A stretch of DNA of 64,000 nucleotides from Chromatiaceae bacterium (GCA_024235255.1 JACKMT010000001.1:496001-560000); one strand, 5' to 3'; shown: positions 8,506 through 18,050, counted from the first letter of the stretch. A program made the numbers and translations. The notes: generated by a model not told the origin, from the sequence alone.

Positions 8506-8534
8506 AAAAAACCCCGAGGATGGCTCGGGGTTTT
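8506..8534 (-). terminator. Strong hairpin between tRNA-Gly and tRNA-Cys
   Basis: An 11-pair stem (AAAACCCCGAG with CTCGGGGTTTT, five-base loop) with a T-run on the minus strand lies just 10 bp downstream of tRNA-Gly and upstream of tRNA-Cys. It looks like a good intrinsic terminator, which is odd between two tRNA genes expected to be co-transcribed. It may act as a processing or partial-termination signal. Confidence 0.7.
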
Positions 8535-8543
8535 CCGATGCAT

Positions 8544-8619
<76 letters not shown>

Positions 8620-8688
8620 AACGCTGGTTGAGCGCGCTATTCTAGTTCCCCAGCGTTTGTTGTCAAGCCTGGAGATTAAAAAAGATAA

Positions 8689-9273
8689 CTAATTCTTATG
8701 CTCGTCGTATGGGTAGTTAACTGGTCCGGTTAAGGCCGGCCATGCGGCACGCAGATAAACCATCATCGACCAGAGTGTCAGGATCGCAGCCACATACAAC
8801 AGCACATAGCCGATAAGGTAAACCGGCAATCCCCAGATATCCACTTTGAATATCAACATGAAGATGGCAACCATCTGGACCGCCGTCTTGATTTTACCGA
8901 TCACAGAGACCGCCACCTGGGCGCGGGCGCCGAGTTCGGCCATCCATTCGCGCAACGCGGATATGGTGATCTCCCGGCCGATAATTATCAACGCCGGCAC
9001 AGCCAAGGCCGGCGTAGGGTCGGATTGGACCAGCAGGATCAAGGCGGTGGCAACCATCAACTTATCAGCCACCGGATCGAGAAAGGCACCCATCGATGAG
9101 ACCTGATGGAGACGACGGGCCAGGTAACCGTCAAGCCAATCGGTAACCCCAGCCAGCGCAAATACCACAGCACAAGCCTGTGCTGCATATACCCAAGGCA
9201 GGAAAAAAACGACCACAAAGACCGGAATCAGGACGATTCGAAGCAGCGTGAGTAGATTGGGAACATTGAACAT
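8689..9273 (-). CDS. pgsA: CDP-diacylglycerol--glycerol-3-phosphate 3-phosphatidyltransferase
   Basis: 194 residues, normal family length, with four to five predicted membrane segments. The CDP-alcohol phosphotransferase signature D-G-x2-A-R-x8-G-x3-D-x3-D is complete (DGYLARRLHQVSSMGAFLDP). The enzyme makes phosphatidylglycerophosphate, the committed step to phosphatidylglycerol and cardiolipin, in the inner membrane. It lies 12 bp after uvrC and in front of the two tRNA genes, an order shared with enteric bacteria. Confidence 0.96.
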   Translation of the reverse strand: MFNVPNLLTLLRIVLIPVFVVVFFLPWVYAAQACAVVFALAGVTDWLDGYLARRLHQVSSMGAFLDPVADKLMVATALILLVQSDPTPALAVPALIIIGREITISALREWMAELGARAQVAVSVIGKIKTAVQMVAIFMLIFKVDIWGLPVYLIGYVLLYVAAILTLWSMMVYLRAAWPALTGPVNYPYDEHKN

Positions 9274-9285
9274 CTTCGCCTGCCT

Positions 9286-11103
9286 TTACTCATCCCCATG
9301 GAACGTCTGATAAATCTGCTCTGCCAATACGCGGCTTATGCCCTCGACTCGCGACAGATCCTCGACACCCGCTCTACTGACGCCCTGAAGACCGCCAAGT
9401 TGTTTGAGCAGGCGCTGCCGCCGCTTCGGACCTACCCCCTGAATCGACTCCAAGGTAGAGGTTCGATTACGGTTTTCTCTGCGCTGACGATGACCGGTAA
9501 CGGCAAATCGATGTGCCTCGTCCCTAAGCTGCTGAATCAGGTGCAGTGCCGGTGAACTGGCCGGAAGTATAATCGGGGCATCCTGTCCAAACAAGAACAG
9601 CCGCTCCATGCCCGGCCTGCGCTCAACCCCTTTCGCCACGCCAATCAACAGTACACCGCTGACCGCCAGTTCCGTGAGCGTGTCTGCTGCAATTTTCAGC
9701 TGCCCCTTGCCACCGTCGATAAAGAGTAAGTCAGGCAGCCGCCCTTCGCCGGACTGAATACGGGTATACCGTCGGCTCAGCGCCTGTTCCATTGCCGCAT
9801 AGTCGTCTCCGGGTTCTATCCCCGTAATGTTGAATCGACGATAGTCAGATTTTAACGGTCCATCCTGATTGAACACGACGCAGGAGGCGACGGTGAGCTC
9901 CCCGGCCGTGTGGCTGATATCAAAACACTCCATACGCTCCGGCATCTCTTCCAGATTAAACACCGTCTGCAGCGCTTCCAGCCGCGACTGCATGCCGAAT
10001 CTGCTGGCGAGCCGGGACGCCAGCGCCAGCTCGGCATTCTGCCTGGCCATTTCCAACCAGCGGGCACGTTCCCGTCTGACATGATGGTGAATCGTCACGC
10101 GATGCCCCCGCTCTGCGGTTAATACCGTTTCCAGCAGTGGGCGGTCGGATGGCTCAACGTTGACCAGTATCTCACTGGGAATCTGCTTGCCGATATAGTA
10201 TTGGCTGATGAAGGCATCCAGAATTTTGGCATCGCACTCCTCGGCTGGGACTTTCGGGTAGAAGATCTTGTTGCCGAGGCTGCGCCCGTTGCGTACGAAG
10301 AAGAGCTGTATACAGGTCACTCCGCCGCCGCTGGCGCATGCGATGATATCCAGATCGCCATGCGCACCGCTGACGTACTGGCGCTCCTGGATGCGGCGCA
10401 GCGACGCAATCTGATCGCGACAGTGCGCCGCCTGCTCGAACTCCAGAGCCGTTGCTGCCGTTTCCATTCGCAGCACCAGATCATCGATTAGCTGGCTGGT
10501 CTTTCCCTCAAGAAACAGCGTGGCAGCATGTACATCAGACGCATACTCCGATCGCGCCACCAGATCGATACAGGGAGCAGTGCAGCGTTTTATCTGATAT
10601 TGCAGGCAGGGCCGCGAGCGATTGCGATAAAAACTCTCCTCGCACTGGCGCACCGGAAAAAGCTTCTGCATCAGGCGAAGTGTTTCGCGCACCGCAGCAG
10701 CGCTCGGATAAGGGCCAAAGTAACGTCCGCTGCCGCTGCGTGAACCGCGATGAAAAGCCAACCGCGGAAAGTCGTCGTTCGAAAGGTAAATGTAGGGATA
10801 GCTCTTATCGTCGCGCAGCAGCACGTTGTAACGCGGTTTGAGCGATTTTATCAGAGTGTTTTCCAGAATCAGCGCTTCCGCTTCGGTGTGGGTAACCGTC
10901 ACATCGATTCCGCTAACCCGGGATACCATGTTCTGAATCCGTTGATTGAGCGAACGGGAGAAATAACTGCCGACTCGCCGCTTCAGATCACGTGCTTTCC
11001 CCACATAGAGCACTTCGCCTGCGGCATCCATCATGCGATAGACACCCGGTCGGCTTGTGAGTGTGTTCAGAAAGGTTTTATGGTCGAACAAGCCTGATCC
11101 CAT
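9286..11103 (-). CDS. uvrC: Excinuclease ABC subunit UvrC
   Basis: 605 residues, typical length. The N-terminal GIY-YIG nuclease domain reads PGVYRMMDAAGEVLYVGKA (about 19-40). A cysteine group CLQYQIKRCTAPC lies near residue 165, and a UVR segment around 200-235 contacts UvrB. The C-terminal RNase-H-like nuclease has ECFDISHT and LLFIDGGKGQL with catalytic aspartates, and helix-hairpin-helix motifs (LESIQGVGPKRRQRLL) end the protein. UvrC makes both incisions in nucleotide excision repair. In E. coli uvrC follows uvrY; here a glycosylase gene lies between the equivalent pair. Confidence 0.97.
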   Translation of the reverse strand: MGSGLFDHKTFLNTLTSRPGVYRMMDAAGEVLYVGKARDLKRRVGSYFSRSLNQRIQNMVSRVSGIDVTVTHTEAEALILENTLIKSLKPRYNVLLRDDKSYPYIYLSNDDFPRLAFHRGSRSGSGRYFGPYPSAAAVRETLRLMQKLFPVRQCEESFYRNRSRPCLQYQIKRCTAPCIDLVARSEYASDVHAATLFLEGKTSQLIDDLVLRMETAATALEFEQAAHCRDQIASLRRIQERQYVSGAHGDLDIIACASGGGVTCIQLFFVRNGRSLGNKIFYPKVPAEECDAKILDAFISQYYIGKQIPSEILVNVEPSDRPLLETVLTAERGHRVTIHHHVRRERARWLEMARQNAELALASRLASRFGMQSRLEALQTVFNLEEMPERMECFDISHTAGELTVASCVVFNQDGPLKSDYRRFNITGIEPGDDYAAMEQALSRRYTRIQSGEGRLPDLLFIDGGKGQLKIAADTLTELAVSGVLLIGVAKGVERRPGMERLFLFGQDAPIILPASSPALHLIQQLRDEAHRFAVTGHRQRRENRNRTSTLESIQGVGPKRRQRLLKQLGGLQGVSRAGVEDLSRVEGISRVLAEQIYQTFHGDE

Positions 11104-11206
11104 GGGCTGATTATAAACGGCTCGACCCCGGATTCTATCAAGTCAACTGACTATTTTTCCGTTCGCCTGGTTGTCCACTGGATTGCGCTGCCGAATGGAG
11201 CGTCGG

Positions 11207-11839
11207 TCAAATCCCGGCAAGCAATGCGCTCGCCTGTTCGAATACCTGCTGAAACATCTCCGGGGTGAGCCGTTTGGTTTGCGTGTTATAGCGGCTGCAG
11301 TGATAAGAGTCGATCATCTGCAGATCACGGTTCAGCAGATGCCGTCGGTTGTGGCCGAATTTGCGGCTCGATTGTTTCAGCCCCAACGCCCGCAGCACTG
11401 CATTGTGGGCGATGGTCCCGAGTGCAACGACCACCGCCCCTTGCGGGAGCTCCATCAGTTCACACTGCAGAAAAGCATTGCAGGTATTGATTTCTGAATT
11501 GAGCGGTTTGTTCTGTGGCGGCACGCATTTCACGGCATTGGTGATGCGGCAGTTCGTCAGTTTCAGACCATCGTGTCCGGAGACTGATTCGGGCGTGTTG
11601 CTGAATCCGAATCGGTGAAGCGTCTGATAGAGCAGTATCCCGGCAAAATCACCGGTAAACGGCCGACCGCTGGCGTTGGCACCATGCAGACCCGGTGCAA
11701 GTCCCAGGATCAGCAATCTCGCTTTTGGGTCGCCAAAGGGGGCAACCGGCCGTGCATGATATTCAGGGTATTTTATTCCAATATCGTCGAGAAACCGGGA
11801 GAGCCGCGGGCACTGGCGGCAGTCGGGGTCAAATTGCAT
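11207..11839 (-). CDS. Family 5 (UdgB-type) uracil-DNA glycosylase
   Basis: 210 residues. Motifs match the UDGb branch: LGLAPGLHGANASGRPF (motif 1, alanine-rich and without the polar aspartate or asparagine of other families), NAVKCVPPQNKP, and HCSRYNTQTKRL near the C-terminus. Cysteines CRQCPRL at the start plus the KCVPP cysteine fit the 4Fe-4S ligands of families 4 and 5. Such enzymes remove uracil and often hypoxanthine or xanthine from DNA. The gene overlaps no neighbour but lies 7 bp from the gacA-like gene and about 100 bp before uvrC, inside an otherwise conserved repair and regulator cluster. Confidence 0.85.
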   Translation of the reverse strand: MQFDPDCRQCPRLSRFLDDIGIKYPEYHARPVAPFGDPKARLLILGLAPGLHGANASGRPFTGDFAGILLYQTLHRFGFSNTPESVSGHDGLKLTNCRITNAVKCVPPQNKPLNSEINTCNAFLQCELMELPQGAVVVALGTIAHNAVLRALGLKQSSRKFGHNRRHLLNRDLQMIDSYHCSRYNTQTKRLTPEMFQQVFEQASALLAGI

Positions 11840-11845
11840 CAGAAC

Positions 11846-12490
11846 CTATCCGTTATTGCCGATCAGACCGAAGCGCAGCGCCAGGTGGGTCAGATCGACA
11901 TCCGTTTTTACATCCAGCTTTTCAAACAGCCGGTGCCGGTAAGTACTGACGGTTTTGGGGCTAAGGCAGAGTGAATCCGATATTTCCTGCGTTTTATGGC
12001 CCTGCGTAATCATCAGAAACACCTGCATTTCACGCTGCGACAACTTACTGAAAGGGGTTTCCGGACTGCGCCCGTTGATCCTGGCCAAGGTAAGCTTTTT
12101 CGAAACCTCATTGGATATGAACGGCTTACCCCCAGCGACAGTCTGAATCGCTTCGAACAGCTCTTCCGCAGGGCAGCCCTTGGTTACATATCCTAACGCG
12201 CCGGCGTCGTGCAGCTGTTCGGGAAAGGGAGTATCTGAATGGATGGTGACGGCGATAACCTGAACCGACGGAAAGAGCCGCTTGATCTTGCGGGTCGCTT
12301 CAATGCCCCCGATACCTGGCATATTGACGTCCATTAATACCAGATCAGGGTTGGATGACTTGACTTTTACCAGCGCCTCCTCTCCGCTTTTCGCCTCTCC
12401 AACCACGTCAACATTGTCGCTGCCGTCGAGAATATGCCGGAACCCGGTACGCACCAGTTCATGGTCATCGACAAGCAGAACCCTGATCAT
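11846..12490 (-). CDS. gacA: GacA/UvrY-type response regulator
   Basis: 214 residues. Receiver domain with acidic pocket (Asp8, Asp9), phosphorylated Asp54 in VLMDVNMPG, and Lys105 in GYVTKG. A LuxR/NarL helix-turn-helix (about 147-205, LSQREMQVFLMITQGHKTQE) follows. Length, sequence style and location upstream of uvrC identify it as the GacA/UvrY orthologue, which in other gammaproteobacteria is activated by the BarA/GacS kinase and switches on CsrB/RsmY-type small RNAs. Neither the kinase nor these RNAs were recognised in the window. Confidence 0.9.
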   Translation of the reverse strand: MIRVLLVDDHELVRTGFRHILDGSDNVDVVGEAKSGEEALVKVKSSNPDLVLMDVNMPGIGGIEATRKIKRLFPSVQVIAVTIHSDTPFPEQLHDAGALGYVTKGCPAEELFEAIQTVAGGKPFISNEVSKKLTLARINGRSPETPFSKLSQREMQVFLMITQGHKTQEISDSLCLSPKTVSTYRHRLFEKLDVKTDVDLTHLALRFGLIGNNG

Positions 12491-12573
12491 ACGCCCCCCA
12501 CCAAGGTTTTTACGTGAATCCGATATAATTCATATTTCCGATTGCTCGCAGTTCGATACTACTTTGCCAATCG

Positions 12574-14691
12574 TTAACTAGTCAATCGCCGGTATATGTC
12601 CGATACTTTAAGCGGCAATGCCCACACCTCGTCTATCAAGGTGTAGGCGGCCGGTCCGTAAAGATGAGGGAGATAGTCCCGCGCCTCTTCGTCGATGGTA
12701 ATACAGTACGGATGTATTCCCCGCCGACGCGCTTCAAGCAAGGCTCTGCGTGTATCCTCAATCCCGTATTCACCGCGATAACCGTCGTAGTCGTCCGGCT
12801 TGCCGTCGGATAGTGTAATCAACACCCGAGTTCTGGCATCCACCTCCTGCAGCAGCGCGCTCAGATGACGAATAGCGAAGCCCATTCGCGTATAGTCTTG
12901 CGGGAGTATGCCACTGATACGTGCTCTTGCCTCGCTATCATATGGCTCGTCGAAATGTTTGACGTGATAGAGCTCACAACGCTTGCGGGAGATGCTGGAG
13001 AATCCATAAATCGCATAACGGTCGCCCAGCGTTTCGAGCGCTTCGCACAGCAGCACCAGCGACTCTTTTTCCGCCAGGTTGATCCACCCCTTGGTGGACC
13101 CGCTCATATCGACCATGAACACGACGGCAATATTGCGTTCGGCACGATGTTGCCGGCTGAACAGCCGATCAGACATCTCGCGTCCGTCTTTGGCGTCGGC
13201 CAGCGCCTCGACCAGCGCATCCAGATCGACATCATCTCCCTGGGTCTGGCGCTTGAGCATGCGATTTTCATCCCGCATCGCCTCGAAGGTCTTGCGCAGG
13301 TGCTTGACCAATCCGCTGTATTTCTCCAGTGTCTGCCCGGCAAAATCATCGTATATGGGCTCTATGCGCTTCTCCCGCACCGCACACCAACTCTTACGGT
13401 AATGCTGACGCCGGAAATCCCACTCCTGGTAGAGCAGCGCACCCTCCTCGTGGTAGCTGCCGCTCCACACGTCATCGTCCGGCGCATTCTTCTGCTGCAG
13501 TATTGCCGGATCGTAGTCGCCCGGACCGGCCGGCTCCAGATACTCGTCGGGAATCTCTCCCAGATCCAGGATGATCGAACTCATCAGTTGGCTGACATCA
13601 TCCGGCAGCGGCATGGGTTTGTCGTCCAACAGCAGCTCGACCTGCATCAGCTCAGACATCTCCCCCACTCGTTTCTCGCGTTTGCCAAACCTGCCGCTTC
13701 GCCCGGTATCCTCCTGGCGCTCGCCGGACGGCCCGCCCAACTCATCCTCCAGCATTTTCAGCTTGACCTTGAAAAGTATCTTCTCCCGCTCCAACCGCGC
13801 CGCGATGCAGGCGTCTGCTGTGGCCGGCAGCAGTATCCCCTGATAGGCGAACGGGGCGAACGGCGCTACATCCCGCGGCATACGACAGACTATTGCCAAC
13901 ACGTCCGATGCTGTGCAATCCGCGGCTGATACCTTCGCCTTAAGCCGTTCCCACGCGGATGGCAGCGCGGCTTCGCCAATTGCTCTTCTGATAACGCCCA
14001 GCTGGCGGTGAAGGCCGGGCAGCTCTCTTGCGATGACGGCTTCCAGACGCAGGGTTTCCAAGCAGTGGAAGAGTTGCAACGTTCGCTCAGGATCATTTTG
14101 CGCTGCCAGAGTCTCGCTCAGACCAACCCGAAAAGTACCAAATCGGGTCTGCGCCCAGAGGCCGGCAATCATCACCTTGTAGAGCAGGAAATTCTGTTCC
14201 GGTGTAGAGAGATGAGCCAGCAGCGGCGGTAGAAACAGCGTTTCGGTATCGGTGTAGGCCTGTTCCGCCGCTTCGATTTTTAATTTGCGTCCGGACAGGC
14301 CATGCAGGAATACACGCAATACCCTTTCGTTCTCCTGCAATTGACAACCGGTGGCCTTTTCTCGGCTGATGCGAACAAAATCGTCCAGCTGAAGTATCAC
14401 CTGCAGCGCAGGCCTTAACCCCTCACGGTCATAGGTATCCATGGCGTGCAGCGCCCACGCCTCCACTTGCTCCCGTTCCATGCCGGCGCGCGCTCGCACG
14501 ACATGACAAGCATACTGGTACCCAAGTTCGACATTGGTGCTGGCCACCCGCCTGACCCAGTTGATCACATAGTTCCGCTCGATTTCTGACAGGCATGCAA
14601 TCTCGCGTGCCGGCTGAGCCGTGTTGCGGAAGGTGAACTCGACTTCCAGTATCTCGTCCAGGCATGCTTCCAGCGCCGACACATCAGGCAT
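12574..14691 (-). CDS. cbbO: CbbO-like Rubisco activase accessory protein (VWA domain)
   Basis: 705 residues. The C-terminal third is a von Willebrand factor A domain with an intact metal-binding motif DMSGS (in VVFMVDMSGSTKGW) and later ITLSDGKPDDY. The N-terminal part is helical, and a charged linker (about 310-335) separates them. This is the layout of CbbO and the related NorD. CbbO binds Rubisco and works with the CbbQ hexamer to remove inhibitory sugar phosphates. The gene starts 5 bp after cbbQ. NorD, the nitric-oxide-reductase counterpart, is the main alternative, but no nor genes are nearby and the partner looks like CbbQ. Confidence 0.8.
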   Translation of the reverse strand: MPDVSALEACLDEILEVEFTFRNTAQPAREIACLSEIERNYVINWVRRVASTNVELGYQYACHVVRARAGMEREQVEAWALHAMDTYDREGLRPALQVILQLDDFVRISREKATGCQLQENERVLRVFLHGLSGRKLKIEAAEQAYTDTETLFLPPLLAHLSTPEQNFLLYKVMIAGLWAQTRFGTFRVGLSETLAAQNDPERTLQLFHCLETLRLEAVIARELPGLHRQLGVIRRAIGEAALPSAWERLKAKVSAADCTASDVLAIVCRMPRDVAPFAPFAYQGILLPATADACIAARLEREKILFKVKLKMLEDELGGPSGERQEDTGRSGRFGKREKRVGEMSELMQVELLLDDKPMPLPDDVSQLMSSIILDLGEIPDEYLEPAGPGDYDPAILQQKNAPDDDVWSGSYHEEGALLYQEWDFRRQHYRKSWCAVREKRIEPIYDDFAGQTLEKYSGLVKHLRKTFEAMRDENRMLKRQTQGDDVDLDALVEALADAKDGREMSDRLFSRQHRAERNIAVVFMVDMSGSTKGWINLAEKESLVLLCEALETLGDRYAIYGFSSISRKRCELYHVKHFDEPYDSEARARISGILPQDYTRMGFAIRHLSALLQEVDARTRVLITLSDGKPDDYDGYRGEYGIEDTRRALLEARRRGIHPYCITIDEEARDYLPHLYGPAAYTLIDEVWALPLKVSDIYRRLTS

Positions 14692-14696
14692 GGCGG

Positions 14697-15509
14697 CTAG
14701 AAGATCGCCGAGGAGAGTTCATTGACCGCGGCGAGCATCTCGTGATCATCGGTCAGTGCCTGAGCGATGGCACTGCGGCAGGCAGAGACCGGGGCGACGC
14801 CGGCTGCAATCAGTTTAGCCGCATGCACCAGCAGACGGGTACTGGCACCCTCCTCCAGACCACTTCCTTTTAGATTGCGGGTCATTGCGGCGAAACGGAC
14901 CAGGAGTTCTGCCCGTTCCCGGTCGAGGCCCGACTCCCTGGCGACAATCGCCGCTTCCAGGTCCGGTTTCGGGTAGTCGAACTCAAGGGCAACAAAGCGC
15001 TGCCGGGTGCTTTGCTTCAGGTCTTTCAATACACTTTGGTAGCCGGGATTGTAGGAGATGGCCAGGCAAAACTCCGGCGGTGCCTCGATTAGCATTCCCA
15101 GCTTCTCCATCGGTAACACGCGCCGATCATCCGCCAGCGGGTGGATCACAACCATGGTGTCCTTGCGTGCCTCAACGATCTCATCCAGGTAGCAGATGCC
15201 GCCGCTGCGCACCGCCTGGGTCAGGGGACCGTCAACCCAGGTGGTCTCCCCCCCTTTGATCAGATAACGCCCCACCAGATCCGAAGCGGTGAGATCGTCG
15301 TGGCAGGAGACCGTGATCAAGGGCCGCTGCAGGCGCCACGCCATATACTCCATGAAACGGGTTTTGCCGCAACCGGTGGGGCCCTTGAGCAGCACCGGCA
15401 GACCGTTCCGGTAAGAGGACTCGAAGATTTCAACCTCATCGCCGCCGGCCTGGTAGAAAGGTTCATCAACTACCAGGTACTCGTCCAGTTTGACTATTTT
15501 TGGCTGCAC
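14697..15509 (-). CDS. cbbQ: CbbQ-type AAA+ ATPase (Rubisco activase motor)
   Basis: 270 residues, usual length. Walker A is GPTGCGKTRF (about 41-50), Walker B is ICYLDEIVEAR, and ISYNPGYQSVLKDLKQSTRQ contains sensor and arginine-finger regions. The stretch VSCHDDLTASDLVGRYLI is typical of the CbbQ/NirQ/NorQ/GvpN MoxR-type group, and the overall wording is closer to CbbQ than to NorQ. The start is GTG with a strong AAGGAG sequence five bases upstream. It follows purA by 25 bp. Acts in the cytoplasm as a hexamer with CbbO. No Rubisco genes are in this window. Confidence 0.84.
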   Translation of the reverse strand: MQPKIVKLDEYLVVDEPFYQAGGDEVEIFESSYRNGLPVLLKGPTGCGKTRFMEYMAWRLQRPLITVSCHDDLTASDLVGRYLIKGGETTWVDGPLTQAVRSGGICYLDEIVEARKDTMVVIHPLADDRRVLPMEKLGMLIEAPPEFCLAISYNPGYQSVLKDLKQSTRQRFVALEFDYPKPDLEAAIVARESGLDRERAELLVRFAAMTRNLKGSGLEEGASTRLLVHAAKLIAAGVAPVSACRSAIAQALTDDHEMLAAVNELSSAIF

Positions 15510-15534
15510 TGGAACTCCTTTTAGGCGAATTCAA

Positions 15535-16830
15535 CTAACTATCGAACGGATGCCTCAATACCAGCGTTTCGTTTCGGTCGGGACCGGTGGAGATCACATC
15601 GACCGGAACATCGCACAGCTCCTCGATCCTGGCGAGATACTTGCGCGCTTTTTTCGGCAGTGCCTTCATGCTTTTCGCCCCCACCGTCGATTTGCTCCAC
15701 CCGGGCATTTCGATATATACCGGCTCACAGCGTTCAAAGCCTTCGGCGCCGACTGGGGGTATATCGACTATCTCCCCATCCAGCTTGTAGCCGGTGCAGA
15801 TCTTGATTGCCGCCAGCCCGTCAAGCACATCCAGTTTGGTGATGCACATGCCGGAAACGCTGTTTATTTCCAGAGATCGCCGCAGCGCCACACTGTCGAG
15901 CCAGCCGCAACGGCGGCGGCGACCGGTCGTCGCACCAAATTCATGGCCTTTTTCTCCAAGATGCTTGCCCACCTCGTCAAACAGCTCTGTGGGAAACGGG
16001 CCAGCGCCAACGCGGGTGGTATAGGCTTTTACGATGCCCAGCACATAATCCATATGCCTCGGGCCGACGCCGCTCCCGCTGCAGGCACCGCCGGCAGTGG
16101 TATTGGATGAGGTGACGTACGGATAGGTGCCGTGATCGATATCCAGCAACGCGCCTTGGGCCCCCTCAAACATGATGTTGTCGCCTTGCCGCCGCATCTT
16201 GTGGAGCGTCCCAGGTATATCCTCGGCCAAAGGGGCCAGCCGTTCGGCTTGGGCCAGGCTTTCATCCAGTACCTGCTGATAATCCACGATATCGGACTTG
16301 AAATAGTGCTCGAGTGTGAAATTGTGATACTCCATCACTTCGCGCAAACGCTCCTTGAAACGCTCGGCATCCAGCAGTTCACCAAACCTTATCCCGCGCC
16401 GGGAGACCTTGTCCTCGTAGGCCGGGCCGATGCCCCGCCCGGTGGTCCCGATCGCTTTGTTGCCGCGCGCCCGCTCGCGTGCCTGATCCAGTGCGATGTG
16501 ATAGGGCAGTATCAACGGACAAGACTCGCTGATGCCAAGGCGCTCAACGGCCGGTACGCCGCTTTTGTGCAGCATATCCAGCTCTTCCAGCAGCGCACCG
16601 GGAGAGAGCACTACGCCGTTTCCGATCAGGCAGCGAACGCCCTCGCGCAGCACCCCGGAAGGTATCAGGTGCAAAACCGTCTTCTGGCCGTCGATCACCA
16701 GTGTGTGGCCGGCATTATGCCCACCCTGAAAGCGCACCACGGCTTGTGCCCGGTCGGTCAGGAGATCGACAATTTTACCCTTACCCTCATCCCCCCATTG
16801 GGTGCCGATTACAACAACATTTTTACCCAT
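15535..16830 (-). CDS. purA: Adenylosuccinate synthetase
   Basis: 431 residues, standard length. The GTP-binding opening QWGDEGKGKIVD (residues 11-22), FQGGHNAGHT, the GIGPAYEDK segment and the GTTTGRRRR-like switch region (GATTGRRRRCGWLD) are all present. It joins IMP and aspartate with GTP hydrolysis, the first step to AMP. Its ATG overlaps the hisZ stop by one base (TAATG), so the two are translationally coupled. Confidence 0.98.
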   Translation of the reverse strand: MGKNVVVIGTQWGDEGKGKIVDLLTDRAQAVVRFQGGHNAGHTLVIDGQKTVLHLIPSGVLREGVRCLIGNGVVLSPGALLEELDMLHKSGVPAVERLGISESCPLILPYHIALDQARERARGNKAIGTTGRGIGPAYEDKVSRRGIRFGELLDAERFKERLREVMEYHNFTLEHYFKSDIVDYQQVLDESLAQAERLAPLAEDIPGTLHKMRRQGDNIMFEGAQGALLDIDHGTYPYVTSSNTTAGGACSGSGVGPRHMDYVLGIVKAYTTRVGAGPFPTELFDEVGKHLGEKGHEFGATTGRRRRCGWLDSVALRRSLEINSVSGMCITKLDVLDGLAAIKICTGYKLDGEIVDIPPVGAEGFERCEPVYIEMPGWSKSTVGAKSMKALPKKARKYLARIEELCDVPVDVISTGPDRNETLVLRHPFDS

Positions 16831-18050
16831 TATTCTGTGCTCTCTTGTATTTCTTGCTTAAGATTCCATGAAGCGTGTGCCACCACCACCCAATCCGCCC
16901 CCTGCTGTTCCAAAACTTCGCTGCAACCCATCTCCTCGGCATCACCCGGTTGTCCCGGCAGCGCCTGTATCACCTGTCTGCCGGCACTCCTAAGCTGCTG
17001 AACTCGGCTCAACAGTACCGGATCATCGACCGCCGGCGCCAGAATGGCCTTTTCAACTTGATGCTTGCCGCCACCCAGCTTGAGCAACAGGTTGAGATCG
17101 GCACTGAACCCGCAGGCGGGTCTGGCGCGTCCAAACAGCTTCCCGATATCATCATACCGGCCACCCCGCGCCACCTCCTGCCCCATTCCCGGCACATAGG
17201 CGGCAAACATCATGCCGGTGTGGTAGTGGTATCCACGCAGCTCAGCCAGGTCATAGTGTACCGGAAGATCGGGGTAACGCTTATTCAACAATCCTGCGAG
17301 CCGTCGCAGCTCGTCCAACGCATGCTGCACCGGCTGACTCGCCCCAGCCAACCGGTCAGCGGCAACCTTCAACGCGTCACCCCCGCTCAATTCTGCCAGC
17401 GAGACCAACATGCCGGCCGTCGGCTCGTCAGTCCCATAGTCTGCAAGCAGTCCGCTGATTTCCGGAATGGCCTTGCGCTGCAGCGCAGCAAACAACGCGT
17501 GCTCCTGGCGCTGATCGAATCCAGCCTGACTGGAGAGCCCTCTGAATATGCCGACGTGTCCGAGGTCCAGGTAGATATCCTCAATTCCAGCGCGCCGCAG
17601 GCTCTCTATCATCAGGCTGAGAATTTCCAGCTCCGCCTCTACTCCGCCGTGGCCGTAGAGTTCAGCGCCGATCTGGCGTGGGGAACGAGACGCGGCCAGG
17701 GCGTCACTGCGGCTGTGCAGCACCGTGCCCTGATAGCAGAGTCTGGTCGGGCACTCCCGGCGCAGTTGATGAGCGTCGATTCGAGCGGCCTGGGGTGTGA
17801 TATCCGCTCTGATGCCCAGTGTTCTGCCGGTCAGTTGATCGGTCAGCTTGAAAGTCTGCAGATTCAGGTCTCCACCGGTGCCGGTGAGCAGGGAATCCAG
17901 ATATTCAATGAACGGCGGGAATACCAGCTCGTAACCCCAACTGCGGTAGAGATCGAGCAGCTCCCGGCGCAGGCGTTCCAGTGCATAGGCTTGGGGGGGA
18001 AGCGTCTCGCTGATACCTTCTGGCAGCAGCCAGTGCTTTTTTTCAATCAT
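16830..18050 (-). CDS. hisZ: ATP phosphoribosyltransferase regulatory subunit
   Basis: 406 residues. The protein resembles a histidyl-tRNA synthetase catalytic core (ADITPQAARIDA, RLCYQGTVLH, LRGYHYHTGMMFAAYV, ARGGRYDDIGK) but lacks the C-terminal anticodon-binding domain, which is the layout of HisZ. HisZ pairs with a short HisG to give the first enzyme of histidine synthesis. A position between DUF2065 and purA is frequent in gammaproteobacteria with short HisG. It starts 25 bp after DUF2065 and overlaps purA by one base. hisG is not in the window. Confidence 0.93.
   Translation of the reverse strand: MIEKKHWLLPEGISETLPPQAYALERLRRELLDLYRSWGYELVFPPFIEYLDSLLTGTGGDLNLQTFKLTDQLTGRTLGIRADITPQAARIDAHQLRRECPTRLCYQGTVLHSRSDALAASRSPRQIGAELYGHGGVEAELEILSLMIESLRRAGIEDIYLDLGHVGIFRGLSSQAGFDQRQEHALFAALQRKAIPEISGLLADYGTDEPTAGMLVSLAELSGGDALKVAADRLAGASQPVQHALDELRRLAGLLNKRYPDLPVHYDLAELRGYHYHTGMMFAAYVPGMGQEVARGGRYDDIGKLFGRARPACGFSADLNLLLKLGGGKHQVEKAILAPAVDDPVLLSRVQQLRSAGRQVIQALPGQPGDAEEMGCSEVLEQQGADWVVVAHASWNLKQEIQESTE

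Noticed and set aside
12865..13929. A 354-codon plus-strand frame
   Set aside because: Antisense to cbbO, no ribosome site, no domain; a shadow frame.
12574..15509. Reading the MoxR/VWA pair as NorQ/NorD
   Set aside because: The ATPase wording is closer to CbbQ and no nitric oxide reductase genes are nearby; kept as the alternative, not the call.
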